Source: Oscillospiraceae bacterium (lineage in GTDB: Bacteria > Bacillota > Clostridia > Oscillospirales > Acutalibacteraceae). From it: a DNA stretch of 32,876 nt. Location of the stretch: the NCBI GenBank assembly GCA_902791335.1, contig CADAVL010000007.1, forward strand, positions 1-32,876. Reading direction: 5' to 3'. The position numbers were made by a program, and so were the translations under genes. Positions 1 to 8,118 of this stretch are shown piece by piece. Below the pieces are notes generated by a model. It was not told where the DNA came from. It did no database searches and saw only the letters and a list, made by a program, of their open reading frames with translations. Positions within the stretch are counted from its first letter, which is position 1, and the number at the start of each line of letters is the position of its first letter.

Positions 1-3000
1 TTTCGATCCGAATTTAAGATCCGGCTTTTCGTTTTGTATCTCGATTTCGCAGGCGTTCCAAAGAAATCCTAAAGTCACGCTGTCAGCAGCACCGGCAAGG
101 TAGAGGGATTTGTCCAAAACCCTGTCCGTAAAGCCTTTAGAATTTTTGATCTGTTCCGCAATCGGCTGTGCCGTGTTCATGCTAAAGAATCCTAATTCTT
201 TCCACTGCACAATCGGACATAATTCCCTTGACTTTTCAATCTGCGGCTTCATGATGAGTGCTTTTGCAAGACTTTTTTCCGAAAGCACCGCACCGGCACG
301 GAAATACGCGGTCGGCTGCTGCACGACCACGCGCAGATTCGCGGCAACCCTGGCAGCCTTCATGTTTTTAAAAATCTTCATGGAAAGCTTTTCCACAAAG
401 GTTTCACCGTCGGCTCTTTGAACGCTGTTTGAAATATCTTCTAAAAGCTTTACAAAATAGTTGATCCCCTCATTTCCGTAAGCGTCGCTGACGGCCTTTC
501 TCACTGAATAAATATCCGTCTGACTGCCATCACGAACCGCGAAATTGTAATTCATCACCTTTGCAATGTCCAAAATCGGCAGGGTCATAGCATTATAAAG
601 TGCCATTTGAGAGGTGTATTTTGAAAAGGTATCAAAAATATTTCCAACGGAAAACGCAACGTCAGCGTTCGGCGTGGTCTTTTTCAGTGCCGAGAAGTTC
701 ATCAGCCCGTACATATCGTTGCCGGAATAAATATCACTGACCATCGGCACGCCGTCCTTTATGAGCGTTGCCGGCCAGTATTTCGGATCCTGCAGCTGAT
801 TAAAGCCCCAGCGCGCCATGGAAATTGCATTGCCCCAATCACGCGCGGTCGTCCGATAAAACTCCGCAATCTTGTCAACAACTTCCTTTTGCCGCTCATT
901 AAGCCTTGAAAAAGCGTCATTCAGTTCTTCTTCGGTCAAATGGAATACGCCCTGGTTTATTTCTCTGCCGCGCTGCCGAAAAGCTTCAGGCTGAATGCCG
1001 CCGACGTCGATATGTGTTTTGTTGTGTGGCCGTCCGTAAGCACCGTAAAGGGACATGATGTGGGTGATCGGCAGTTTTAAAGTCTTGCCGGCAACGGTGA
1101 TCTCTTCAATCTGCTTCCCCCAGGCCTTTGTTTCTTTCCTTGATACGATCGAGCTTACAAAGTCAATCACGGTTTTAGAATTCTTCGTGAATTTTCCCAT
1201 GCCGTCGGTCAGCTCTTCAAACATAGCCTGTCCCACCGGACCGAGACGTTTAAAGCCATAATACGGCGTTACCATGTCCCAGCGTAAAGACTGCCGCGCC
1301 GAAGAAAATTTCCGATCTTTCATAGAACCGAGGTTTTTCACGTAATCAATCAGCTTTCCGCCGGCCTTTCCAACGTCCTTAAAACGGCTGTTTTCCGTCA
1401 GCTCGTTTGCCTTATTTACGCACAGCTCCACCGTTCTAATTGAGTGGTACAGCCTTCCAAGCTGTTGGGAATTCATTTTGTTAAGAACGTATTTCCCGGA
1501 TTCGGCACCGCTTTCGGCAGATGTAAGGCCGCTTTCAATTTCTGCCGCTGTTTGCTGCAACTTCATAAAGTCGCTTACAATGCTGTCCGGCAAGCTCAAC
1601 GGATCGGTAAAGAGATAATTCTTTTTTAAAGCTACATGGTCGTTAATAACCTCGGCCATTTTGCTGAGTGCCGCCGAAAACTTAACATCGCTTTTGGTTT
1701 CGCCCCGGCCGCGCAGCTTTGTTTTCGAAGACGGATCAAGCGCTGTCAGCAGCTGCGCTAAAGGCTCCTTAAAGCTTTCGGGAACGTGCTTTGTTTTTGT
1801 GTTCTCGTTTAGCTTTGTAATCAGGCGATCCGCCGATCTCGTAATGCCGTCACGGTATTTCCTTTGTTCCTGACTTTCAATGATTCCGGCGCGCAGCTCC
1901 TTGTTTTGGCTGACCGCCTTTTCCTGTTTTTTCAAAGCCGCTTCATACTGCTTTTTTATTTGCAACTGACGATAATCGGAATCAAGTTTTTGCAGCTGGA
2001 GCTTTTGCTTGTATTTCGCGTCCATTTTAGAAATTCGCTCATTATACCGCGCGCGTTCGGTTTCCGCCGCCTTTAAAAGCCGCTCGGCATATTTACCTTT
2101 TTCACTTTGCACCGTTTCAAGCGCCGCTGCAGTGTCCAGCACGTCGGCCGTCACTTGTTCTTTGACATAACTTCTTTCCTCATTGGAAAAAGCGCGATCT
2201 TCAAATTGCTGTGAAAACTGCTCGTAAGCCTCTGTGAGCTTTACCGCCATATCCGCTGCTGGAACATTTTCCGGGAAAGCTTGCGAATCAAAGGAATTTA
2301 ATTCCCGATACTTTGCTTCCAGCGTTGTTCCGTCAGCTGCGTCGGTAACATAGCCGAGCTTTTGCCGGTATTTGGTGACCCAATCCTTGAAACTGCCGTA
2401 TTTATTTACAATTTCAGCCCTCTGAGCGTCGTTAAGATAAAATTTTCCTTGCTTTAAAACGTCTAATACCCTTTGCGCGTCCGAAGCGACGGTGGTTTCG
2501 GTTGCAATGCCGTCAGTAATTACTTCGGCGATCTGCCAGGCAAATTCGTGCGCTTCTTTTGTGAACGCTTCCGGTGACATGGTGTCCGCCTTGTCACAAA
2601 GCTTCCGAAGGTCTGACATATACCGTGTTACGTCCACAACGTCCGCTTTGGAATTGTATTCCTTTAAGAGTGCGCGCACCGTCTTTCTTGCGGCCGCCGT
2701 TTTGACCTCTTTGTAGATCTCCGGATTTTCCTTGATCGCTTTTTTCAAAGCTTCGTCCGTATCGTCCACCACAACGTCAAGATCCACGTCACGATTTTTT
2801 GCGTCGCGGATATATTTTTCCAGCTTAACAGAGCTTTTCTGTATGAAATCCTCATCGGGCGTGGGGCTGTTTCCCTCGTCTTTTGCTGCAGCGGAGCTTT
2901 CCTGCGGCTCTGCGGAACCTTCCTGTGGATCTGCGGAACCTTCCTGCGGATCTGCGGAAGCTTCCTGCGGATCTGCGGAGCTTTCCTGCGGATCTGCGAA

Positions 3001-6000
3001 ACTTTCCTGCAGGCTTTCGGAATTTTTTTCTTCGTTGTGCATATGATTACTATTGACGGCAGTGTCACTATGTGATACACTGTTATCAGAAATATCACTT
3101 TGCTTTAGTGGCTTGTCCACGTTTGCAGGTTTATAACCCAACAATTCGGTTGGAATATTCCTGTTATAAAGCGAAGTGATATTTTTTAAATTTGTCATTC
3201 CATAAAACGTAGCGCCGTCTTCGGAATATCCAATGTCAATAATACCTTCGTAAATCTGGTTGCCTACAATAAACCGCGTTTTGTAGTAATCAAAGCCGTA
3301 TTCAGCAAATTTATGATTTTTGCCGTCATTAGAACTCTTTATATATTCTGACGCTTTTAGAAGATTGTTAAGCTCTGTTGCTGCTTTCAGTTTTGCTGTG
3401 TTTGTGCTTCGATCAATACGGCCGCTGTAGACGTATTTTCTTGCACCAATTCTATTTACATGTGCTAAAGCGTACTCTCCGACAGGAAGAACTGCGTGTT
3501 TAAAATGCTCCTTCAAATACTTGACAGCTATTTTGGGGTACTCCGATTTTTTAGCGTTAGCAAATATTTCCTGGTCGGTGTCTATTAAAACAATATCTTT
3601 TCCGTTGTTATCTTTAACGATGCTGTACTTGACGGCTCCGTCCTCAGCCGTCTTTATGTAGGAATCATTTTCCACACCGGACAGCATTTTCTGCCATGCG
3701 CTTTTAATTTTTTTAAGCTCTCTTTCCGATTTATGAAAGAAATCTTTCAGCCGCTCGATCGCATTTAAAACGAATTTCGCGATACCGTGCTTTTCTTCCA
3801 CGGTCAGCGAATCGTCTTTGAGTAATGCGTCGGGCGTTTTTTCGTTAAAAAGCACTTCTTCGGCGAAATTGGCGAAAATCTCGCTTTCGGCCGTCTGAGC
3901 GGTCGTGTCAAGGTATGTGCCGCCGTGCTGACGGTTAAATTCCGTTGCACCGGAAATATATTGGTCAATGAGCGTTGCGATCCGCTCTTTTGTGGTGGCG
4001 CCCACGCCTTTGGAAGAAAGCCAGTTTTCAAATACCTTTGACTTTTTCACAGTGGATTTAAAGGCTTCGTAACCTTTCCGGTTTGCCTCGCCGTAGTGGG
4101 TCAGCTCATGAATTAAAATCTGTTTCGGCGCGTCGGCTTTGCGGTTAATAAAGATCGTGCCGTCCTTTGCGCGCCAGCCGTTCACGTCAGCCGCAGCGGC
4201 GTTCGGTTCAAAGTATTTCACGGTTACGCCGCGCTTTTTGGCGGTACTCTGGAGCGACCGCTCGCTTTCATTAAGCTGCGAATCGTCCACTGCCAAATGG
4301 GAAAAATCAGCCGCTCGGTAGCTTTCGTCGGAGCTTTTCCGAACGGTGGCGCGCACGTCGGAATTAAGAGCCGTTTCGCCGGCCGACGTCGCGCTTTCGG
4401 CACGAATGTTTTCGGAAGCATTCTCTGCCGCCTGCACAGTCGGAACATTTCCGGCGTTGTTTCTTGCTTCGGCGCGATCCTCTGCGTCGATTTCGGCGAG
4501 GTTTTTATCCACAAAACCTTTTTCTTTCGCTTCGTTGATCACACCCTCAGCTGCCGCTTTCATGTTCGGCATGGCGTTGTACACCTCTTCCACGTCCATG
4601 GGTGCGTTTAAGCGTTCGCCGGCCGCCTGCGCGCTTCGCTGCACGCTTTTCAAAAGCAGTACGTCCGTGCCGCTCTCGGTGAGGACTTTGTCGTAATCCG
4701 CCAGCTTGTCTTTTACAGCTTTCATATCGCTCAACTTATAAAAATCGCTGTAAATGCCGTCAGAAAGTTTTGCGACGGCCATCTGAAGATCAAATGCCGA
4801 CGGGTTCGCTTTAATATCCAGCTTTGTGCCGGTATACGCCGCAGCCTCGTTTAAAGCGTCGGCCGCGCTGTCTGTGGAACCGAACGCCTCGGTCACCGCT
4901 TTTTTGAAATTCGCCCTGGCTCTTGCTTGCGGCACATAGCCGACAGCGCCCATAAGTCCGCCGGAAAGCGCACCAACCAGCGCCGACATACCAACGTTTT
5001 TTACATGCTCCACCAGCGCTGCTTTTGTCGCGGTCTTTTCGTCGGCGCCGTTTTTAAGCGCCGCGTTGTAGGTCGTTTTCCATTGTGATTGATCTCCGGC
5101 GATAGCAACGTCCGCAAGATTATTCAAAACCTCGGAGGCCGCTTCCTCAGAGCCTTCTGTCAAAAAGTTTTTGAATAAGTGCGATCCAAAATTTTTAGAC
5201 GGTTTTAACAAAGCTTCGATGCTGTATTTTTCGGTCGCCGCTTCAATCAGACCGGAGGTGAGCGAAAGCGCCAGCGCCTGTTCGTTGCTCAGCCCGCGAT
5301 CCTTTGCGTCCGTCAGGGTGGAGGAAGCCGCTTCTGAAGACATAATCACTTGTGTCAGCACCTGCACGGTCTTTTGCACGCCTGATGCACTCAGTCCGAG
5401 TGCGCCGCCGGCCGCACCGCCTAAAAGCGCAGAAACTCCTATCACCGCACCCATGTCCGCTGCGCTCATTACAACATTGTATGCCACCTTGCCGGTCGCG
5501 CTCATATCTTTTTGGACGGTTTCTCTTATAGCGTCCGCGCTGTCGCGGTACTGGTGAAGGAAGGGGTTTTGATTGTCGGCGTCTGCTGCTTTTCCAAGCC
5601 ACGCAGCGCTATCCAACAAATTATCCCCAACCGATTTCACTGAGGCAAGGATTGCATGATTCTCAGCGAACGTAATCGCTTTTTGCCTGTTTTCGGTGCG
5701 AATGCGGTCAGATAAATAGGACTTTGAAAGCTCTTTAAAATATTCGCCGGCCGTCTTGCTGCCTTTTGTGTTGTATAGATAGTTATATACTTCTTTCTCG
5801 GACTCTTCCATATAATTGGCTTTTCCTGCGGTAAGTCGGCTTTTTTGATCACATTCATCAGCAGGTAAGCTTCTAATTAACTGCCTATAGCTTTCATCAT
5901 TGATTATTTTATTCTCTTTTTCAGTTGAATAATTTGCATTAATTGCTTCTTTTGTCTCTGTGATCTCATCGGATTTAGCACCAACATATTTGTTACGATT

Positions 6001-7119
6001 TTCAAAATCCGGTGCATTTACAGTCTGTAAATTAAGAGCAGTAACGTTATTGGCTGCAATCAGCTTTTTATATTTCGCGATAGTCGCCTCAACCTGTGAG
6101 AAAATAGCTTTGTACTTTTTATCAGCTTTTTCATATTCCTTTTGAAGTTCATCGGGATTTTCGTACGATCCGATGCCTGCATAACGATAATTATTCCATT
6201 TACCTTCAGCCGCTTCTCTTTCGGCTTTTTGTTTATCTAATTTTCTTTTTTCTCGCGCAATCAGCGCCTCATAGCTTGCGTTTTGAATTTTCAGCATATT
6301 TAGGGTGTCGCGGCGACCCTCGGCGGTGTTGGAAATCTTTTCGTCGAGATACTGCATTTCGCGCCGATATTTTCCGGTGCTTTCTTCGTCGCCGATTTCG
6401 CTCGCCGCTTCAAACTGACCACGCACGCCGGCGCGCATATTGCTGAGGTCATTATAATTAAGGCCTTTGTATTTTTGATCGTAATCCGACCATTCCGCGG
6501 CATACCGTCCGGACAAAACCTCCTTGACCGCGTCAAGACTGTGCATTTTGTCAAGGGTTGCTTGGGGATCTTCGTTTTCTTTACCGTCCATGGCGTCGAT
6601 CTCTCTGATCAGCTGATTCTGCGTCTTTTCAAGCGCCGTTGTGTCTGTTGCCTCATACTGTCGGCGGCGGTATGCATCGGCGAGCGCATCTAAATAGTTA
6701 GACTTCGCCCAAAGCGAAAAACGGCTGCTGTCATTATTCTTTTGAGCCTCATACCATTGCTGCCTGGCACTGTTCCGGTCGGCCGTCACCTTGTTAATAT
6801 CAGACCCTAAATATTCGTTTTCCAAACGTATACGATCGGGCGTTTTGCCGAAGCTCCGCTCATTTACCACGCTTAATTCGTCTTCGGCACGTTGTGCGCG
6901 TTCTTTATCGCCGGAGTTAAGCGCCATTTGACGTTCCAGTGTGAGGTGATAACGACGAGCCGAAAGCTTGCTGCTTAATTCATCGTCATCGTCCCACGCG
7001 TCATATTCCTTTCGCAGCTTCCATTTGTTATATTCCGATTGCGACGGCAAATTCATATTGGCCGTGTCGCCGGTCATAAAAGCCTTGTGTTCTCTTTCAA
7101 TAATTTCGTTAATATCCAT
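1..7119 (-). CDS. Giant polyvalent virion protein with zinc-peptidase motif (partial, C-terminus beyond window)
   Basis: The frame is open from an ATG at 7119, preceded by GGAGGG, to the window edge: at least 2,373 residues with no stop found. The first ~520 residues are charged and helical. Two Gly/Ala-rich hydrophobic stretches follow (about 548-577 and 709-730), suited to membrane insertion. HELTHYGE at about 1004-1011 is an HExxH zinc-peptidase motif. Residues about 1165-1318 resemble the beta-rich LPD3-type domains of polyvalent proteins. A 7-residue repeat tract lies at about 1366-1407 and a long coiled coil at about 1676-1743. Very large multidomain proteins of this kind in phages and conjugative elements are thought to travel with the DNA and act in the new host early after entry. 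It is the last visible gene of the leftward virion operon, 30 bases after a coiled-coil protein, which fits an ejected internal virion protein. The HExxH motif is directly visible; the peptidase activity and the role at infection are inferred. Confidence 0.85.
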   Translation of the reverse strand, partial: MDINEIIEREHKAFMTGDTANMNLPSQSEYNKWKLRKEYDAWDDDDELSSKLSARRYHLTLERQMALNSGDKERAQRAEDELSVVNERSFGKTPDRIRLENEYLGSDINKVTADRNSARQQWYEAQKNNDSSRFSLWAKSNYLDALADAYRRRQYEATDTTALEKTQNQLIREIDAMDGKENEDPQATLDKMHSLDAVKEVLSGRYAAEWSDYDQKYKGLNYNDLSNMRAGVRGQFEAASEIGDEESTGKYRREMQYLDEKISNTAEGRRDTLNMLKIQNASYEALIAREKRKLDKQKAEREAAEGKWNNYRYAGIGSYENPDELQKEYEKADKKYKAIFSQVEATIAKYKKLIAANNVTALNLQTVNAPDFENRNKYVGAKSDEITETKEAINANYSTEKENKIINDESYRQLIRSLPADECDQKSRLTAGKANYMEESEKEVYNYLYNTKGSKTAGEYFKELSKSYLSDRIRTENRQKAITFAENHAILASVKSVGDNLLDSAAWLGKAADADNQNPFLHQYRDSADAIRETVQKDMSATGKVAYNVVMSAADMGAVIGVSALLGGAAGGALGLSASGVQKTVQVLTQVIMSSEAASSTLTDAKDRGLSNEQALALSLTSGLIEAATEKYSIEALLKPSKNFGSHLFKNFLTEGSEEAASEVLNNLADVAIAGDQSQWKTTYNAALKNGADEKTATKAALVEHVKNVGMSALVGALSGGLMGAVGYVPQARARANFKKAVTEAFGSTDSAADALNEAAAYTGTKLDIKANPSAFDLQMAVAKLSDGIYSDFYKLSDMKAVKDKLADYDKVLTESGTDVLLLKSVQRSAQAAGERLNAPMDVEEVYNAMPNMKAAAEGVINEAKEKGFVDKNLAEIDAEDRAEARNNAGNVPTVQAAENASENIRAESATSAGETALNSDVRATVRKSSDESYRAADFSHLAVDDSQLNESERSLQSTAKKRGVTVKYFEPNAAAADVNGWRAKDGTIFINRKADAPKQILIHELTHYGEANRKGYEAFKSTVKKSKVFENWLSSKGVGATTKERIATLIDQYISGATEFNRQHGGTYLDTTAQTAESEIFANFAEEVLFNEKTPDALLKDDSLTVEEKHGIAKFVLNAIERLKDFFHKSERELKKIKSAWQKMLSGVENDSYIKTAEDGAVKYSIVKDNNGKDIVLIDTDQEIFANAKKSEYPKIAVKYLKEHFKHAVLPVGEYALAHVNRIGARKYVYSGRIDRSTNTAKLKAATELNNLLKASEYIKSSNDGKNHKFAEYGFDYYKTRFIVGNQIYEGIIDIGYSEDGATFYGMTNLKNITSLYNRNIPTELLGYKPANVDKPLKQSDISDNSVSHSDTAVNSNHMHNEEKNSESLQESFADPQESSADPQEASADPQEGSADPQEGSAEPQESSAAAKDEGNSPTPDEDFIQKSSVKLEKYIRDAKNRDVDLDVVVDDTDEALKKAIKENPEIYKEVKTAAARKTVRALLKEYNSKADVVDVTRYMSDLRKLCDKADTMSPEAFTKEAHEFAWQIAEVITDGIATETTVASDAQRVLDVLKQGKFYLNDAQRAEIVNKYGSFKDWVTKYRQKLGYVTDAADGTTLEAKYRELNSFDSQAFPENVPAADMAVKLTEAYEQFSQQFEDRAFSNEERSYVKEQVTADVLDTAAALETVQSEKGKYAERLLKAAETERARYNERISKMDAKYKQKLQLQKLDSDYRQLQIKKQYEAALKKQEKAVSQNKELRAGIIESQEQRKYRDGITRSADRLITKLNENTKTKHVPESFKEPLAQLLTALDPSSKTKLRGRGETKSDVKFSAALSKMAEVINDHVALKKNYLFTDPLSLPDSIVSDFMKLQQTAAEIESGLTSAESGAESGKYVLNKMNSQQLGRLYHSIRTVELCVNKANELTENSRFKDVGKAGGKLIDYVKNLGSMKDRKFSSARQSLRWDMVTPYYGFKRLGPVGQAMFEELTDGMGKFTKNSKTVIDFVSSIVSRKETKAWGKQIEEITVAGKTLKLPITHIMSLYGAYGRPHNKTHIDVGGIQPEAFRQRGREINQGVFHLTEEELNDAFSRLNERQKEVVDKIAEFYRTTARDWGNAISMARWGFNQLQDPKYWPATLIKDGVPMVSDIYSGNDMYGLMNFSALKKTTPNADVAFSVGNIFDTFSKYTSQMALYNAMTLPILDIAKVMNYNFAVRDGSQTDIYSVRKAVSDAYGNEGINYFVKLLEDISNSVQRADGETFVEKLSMKIFKNMKAARVAANLRVVVQQPTAYFRAGAVLSEKSLAKALIMKPQIEKSRELCPIVQWKELGFFSMNTAQPIAEQIKNSKGFTDRVLDKSLYLAGAADSVTLGFLWNACEIEIQNEKPDLKFGSK
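2897..3022 (-). repeat. Tandem 21-bp coding repeat (5 copies plus one degenerate)
   Basis: Five head-to-tail 21-base units start at 2897, 2918, 2939, 2960 and 2981, with a degenerate sixth at 3002. In the giant protein they encode a heptad of the form SADPQE plus S, A or G. The units are nearly identical at the DNA level, so the tract probably expands and contracts by slippage. It separates the LPD3-like region from the helical C-terminal half and probably acts as a flexible acidic linker. Confidence 0.9.
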
Positions 7120-7149
7120 GGTCGCCCTCCGGTCTTACGTGATACTGGT

Positions 7150-8103
7150 TTATTTTGCTTTTTTCTTTTTTGCGGCCGCCTGCTTTTCGTTGTTAATAAA
7201 GCTGATTAGTGTACTCGATCCGTAGTTATGTGCCACCGATTCCACCGCCGATCTCACAGAATTGCTGCCGTACATCCACATATTTTTCAGCGTTTGGGCG
7301 TTATATCCGACGTCGCCAAGACTCAGTGTGCCTTGTTCTACTAAATACAACCGGCCAAGGGTCGCAGCTTCCGTCGGGGAGTAACGATAGGAGGTATCGC
7401 CCTTGCTCGTTGTTACCGTTTGTTTTGAGAACATATCCGAAGCGTCATTAATCAATTCGGAAGTCGTTTTCTTTTTGGCTTGTGCATTGTACATCGCAAT
7501 CGTTGTTTTTGCCGCCGCCTCCTGCGCCGCTTTGTATTTTTCGGCTTCTGCGGCTTTCTCGGCAGCATTTTCTTCGCTATATTGCGAAACGGCATTATTG
7601 TAGGCGTTGGTGTAATAATTCTGCTTGATCTCGTTGTTCTTTTGGGCGTTGGTATAACGCACCTGTGCCTCATTGCCGGCCTTTTCGGACCTTAGCTTCG
7701 CGAGAGTGTCGGCAAGCGCACTTTCCAATGTCGCTTTGGCGGCCGTCTGTTGCCGCGTCACGGCGTTATCATTATTCATTTTTGCCGTTTCAAGCGCGGT
7801 CAGCTGCGTACGGTTCAGACCCGAATCAGAAAGTCCGGTTGCGGCCATGCGCTCACGCAGTTGGCGCTGTGCGACCGCCTTACTGATCGCATTCATGTCA
7901 TAAGATCGTTGGTAGTCCTGCCGCAGTGCATCCTTCTGAACGGCGGTGTCCTGCTTTGATTTTTTCATAGCGTCGTCGTATGACTTATTGGTCGAACTTA
8001 CATATGCGTCCGTTGCCTGATTATTTGCATTAATAACACTGTTGGTGCTTCCTTTGGTGGATTTTAAGTTTTGCTTATAATATTGGTCGATTTTTTTTGC
8101 CAT
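7150..8103 (-). CDS. Ala/Lys-rich coiled-coil protein, probable internal virion or ejection protein
   Basis: 317 residues; ATG at 8103 with an AAGGAGG site upstream. The sequence is dominated by alanine, asparagine, glutamine and lysine, with extended coiled-coil character through about residues 40-215. A more globular stretch (about 225-300) and a lysine-rich tail (KKKKAK) follow. I recognise no catalytic motif. It lies between the large stabilisation-like protein and the giant polyvalent protein in the same operon. That place and this composition are typical of helical internal virion or ejection proteins in short-tailed phages. The function is inferred from context and composition only; a structural tail-chaperone role cannot be excluded. 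Confidence 0.7.
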   Translation of the reverse strand: MAKKIDQYYKQNLKSTKGSTNSVINANNQATDAYVSSTNKSYDDAMKKSKQDTAVQKDALRQDYQRSYDMNAISKAVAQRQLRERMAATGLSDSGLNRTQLTALETAKMNNDNAVTRQQTAAKATLESALADTLAKLRSEKAGNEAQVRYTNAQKNNEIKQNYYTNAYNNAVSQYSEENAAEKAAEAEKYKAAQEAAAKTTIAMYNAQAKKKTTSELINDASDMFSKQTVTTSKGDTSYRYSPTEAATLGRLYLVEQGTLSLGDVGYNAQTLKNMWMYGSNSVRSAVESVAHNYGSSTLISFINNEKQAAAKKKKAK

Positions 8104-8118
8104 GATCGAGCCTCCTTT

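Noticed and set aside
2897..3022. Possible CRISPR-like repeat array
   Set aside because: The units are contiguous without spacers and keep the reading frame of the giant gene, so this is a coding tandem repeat.
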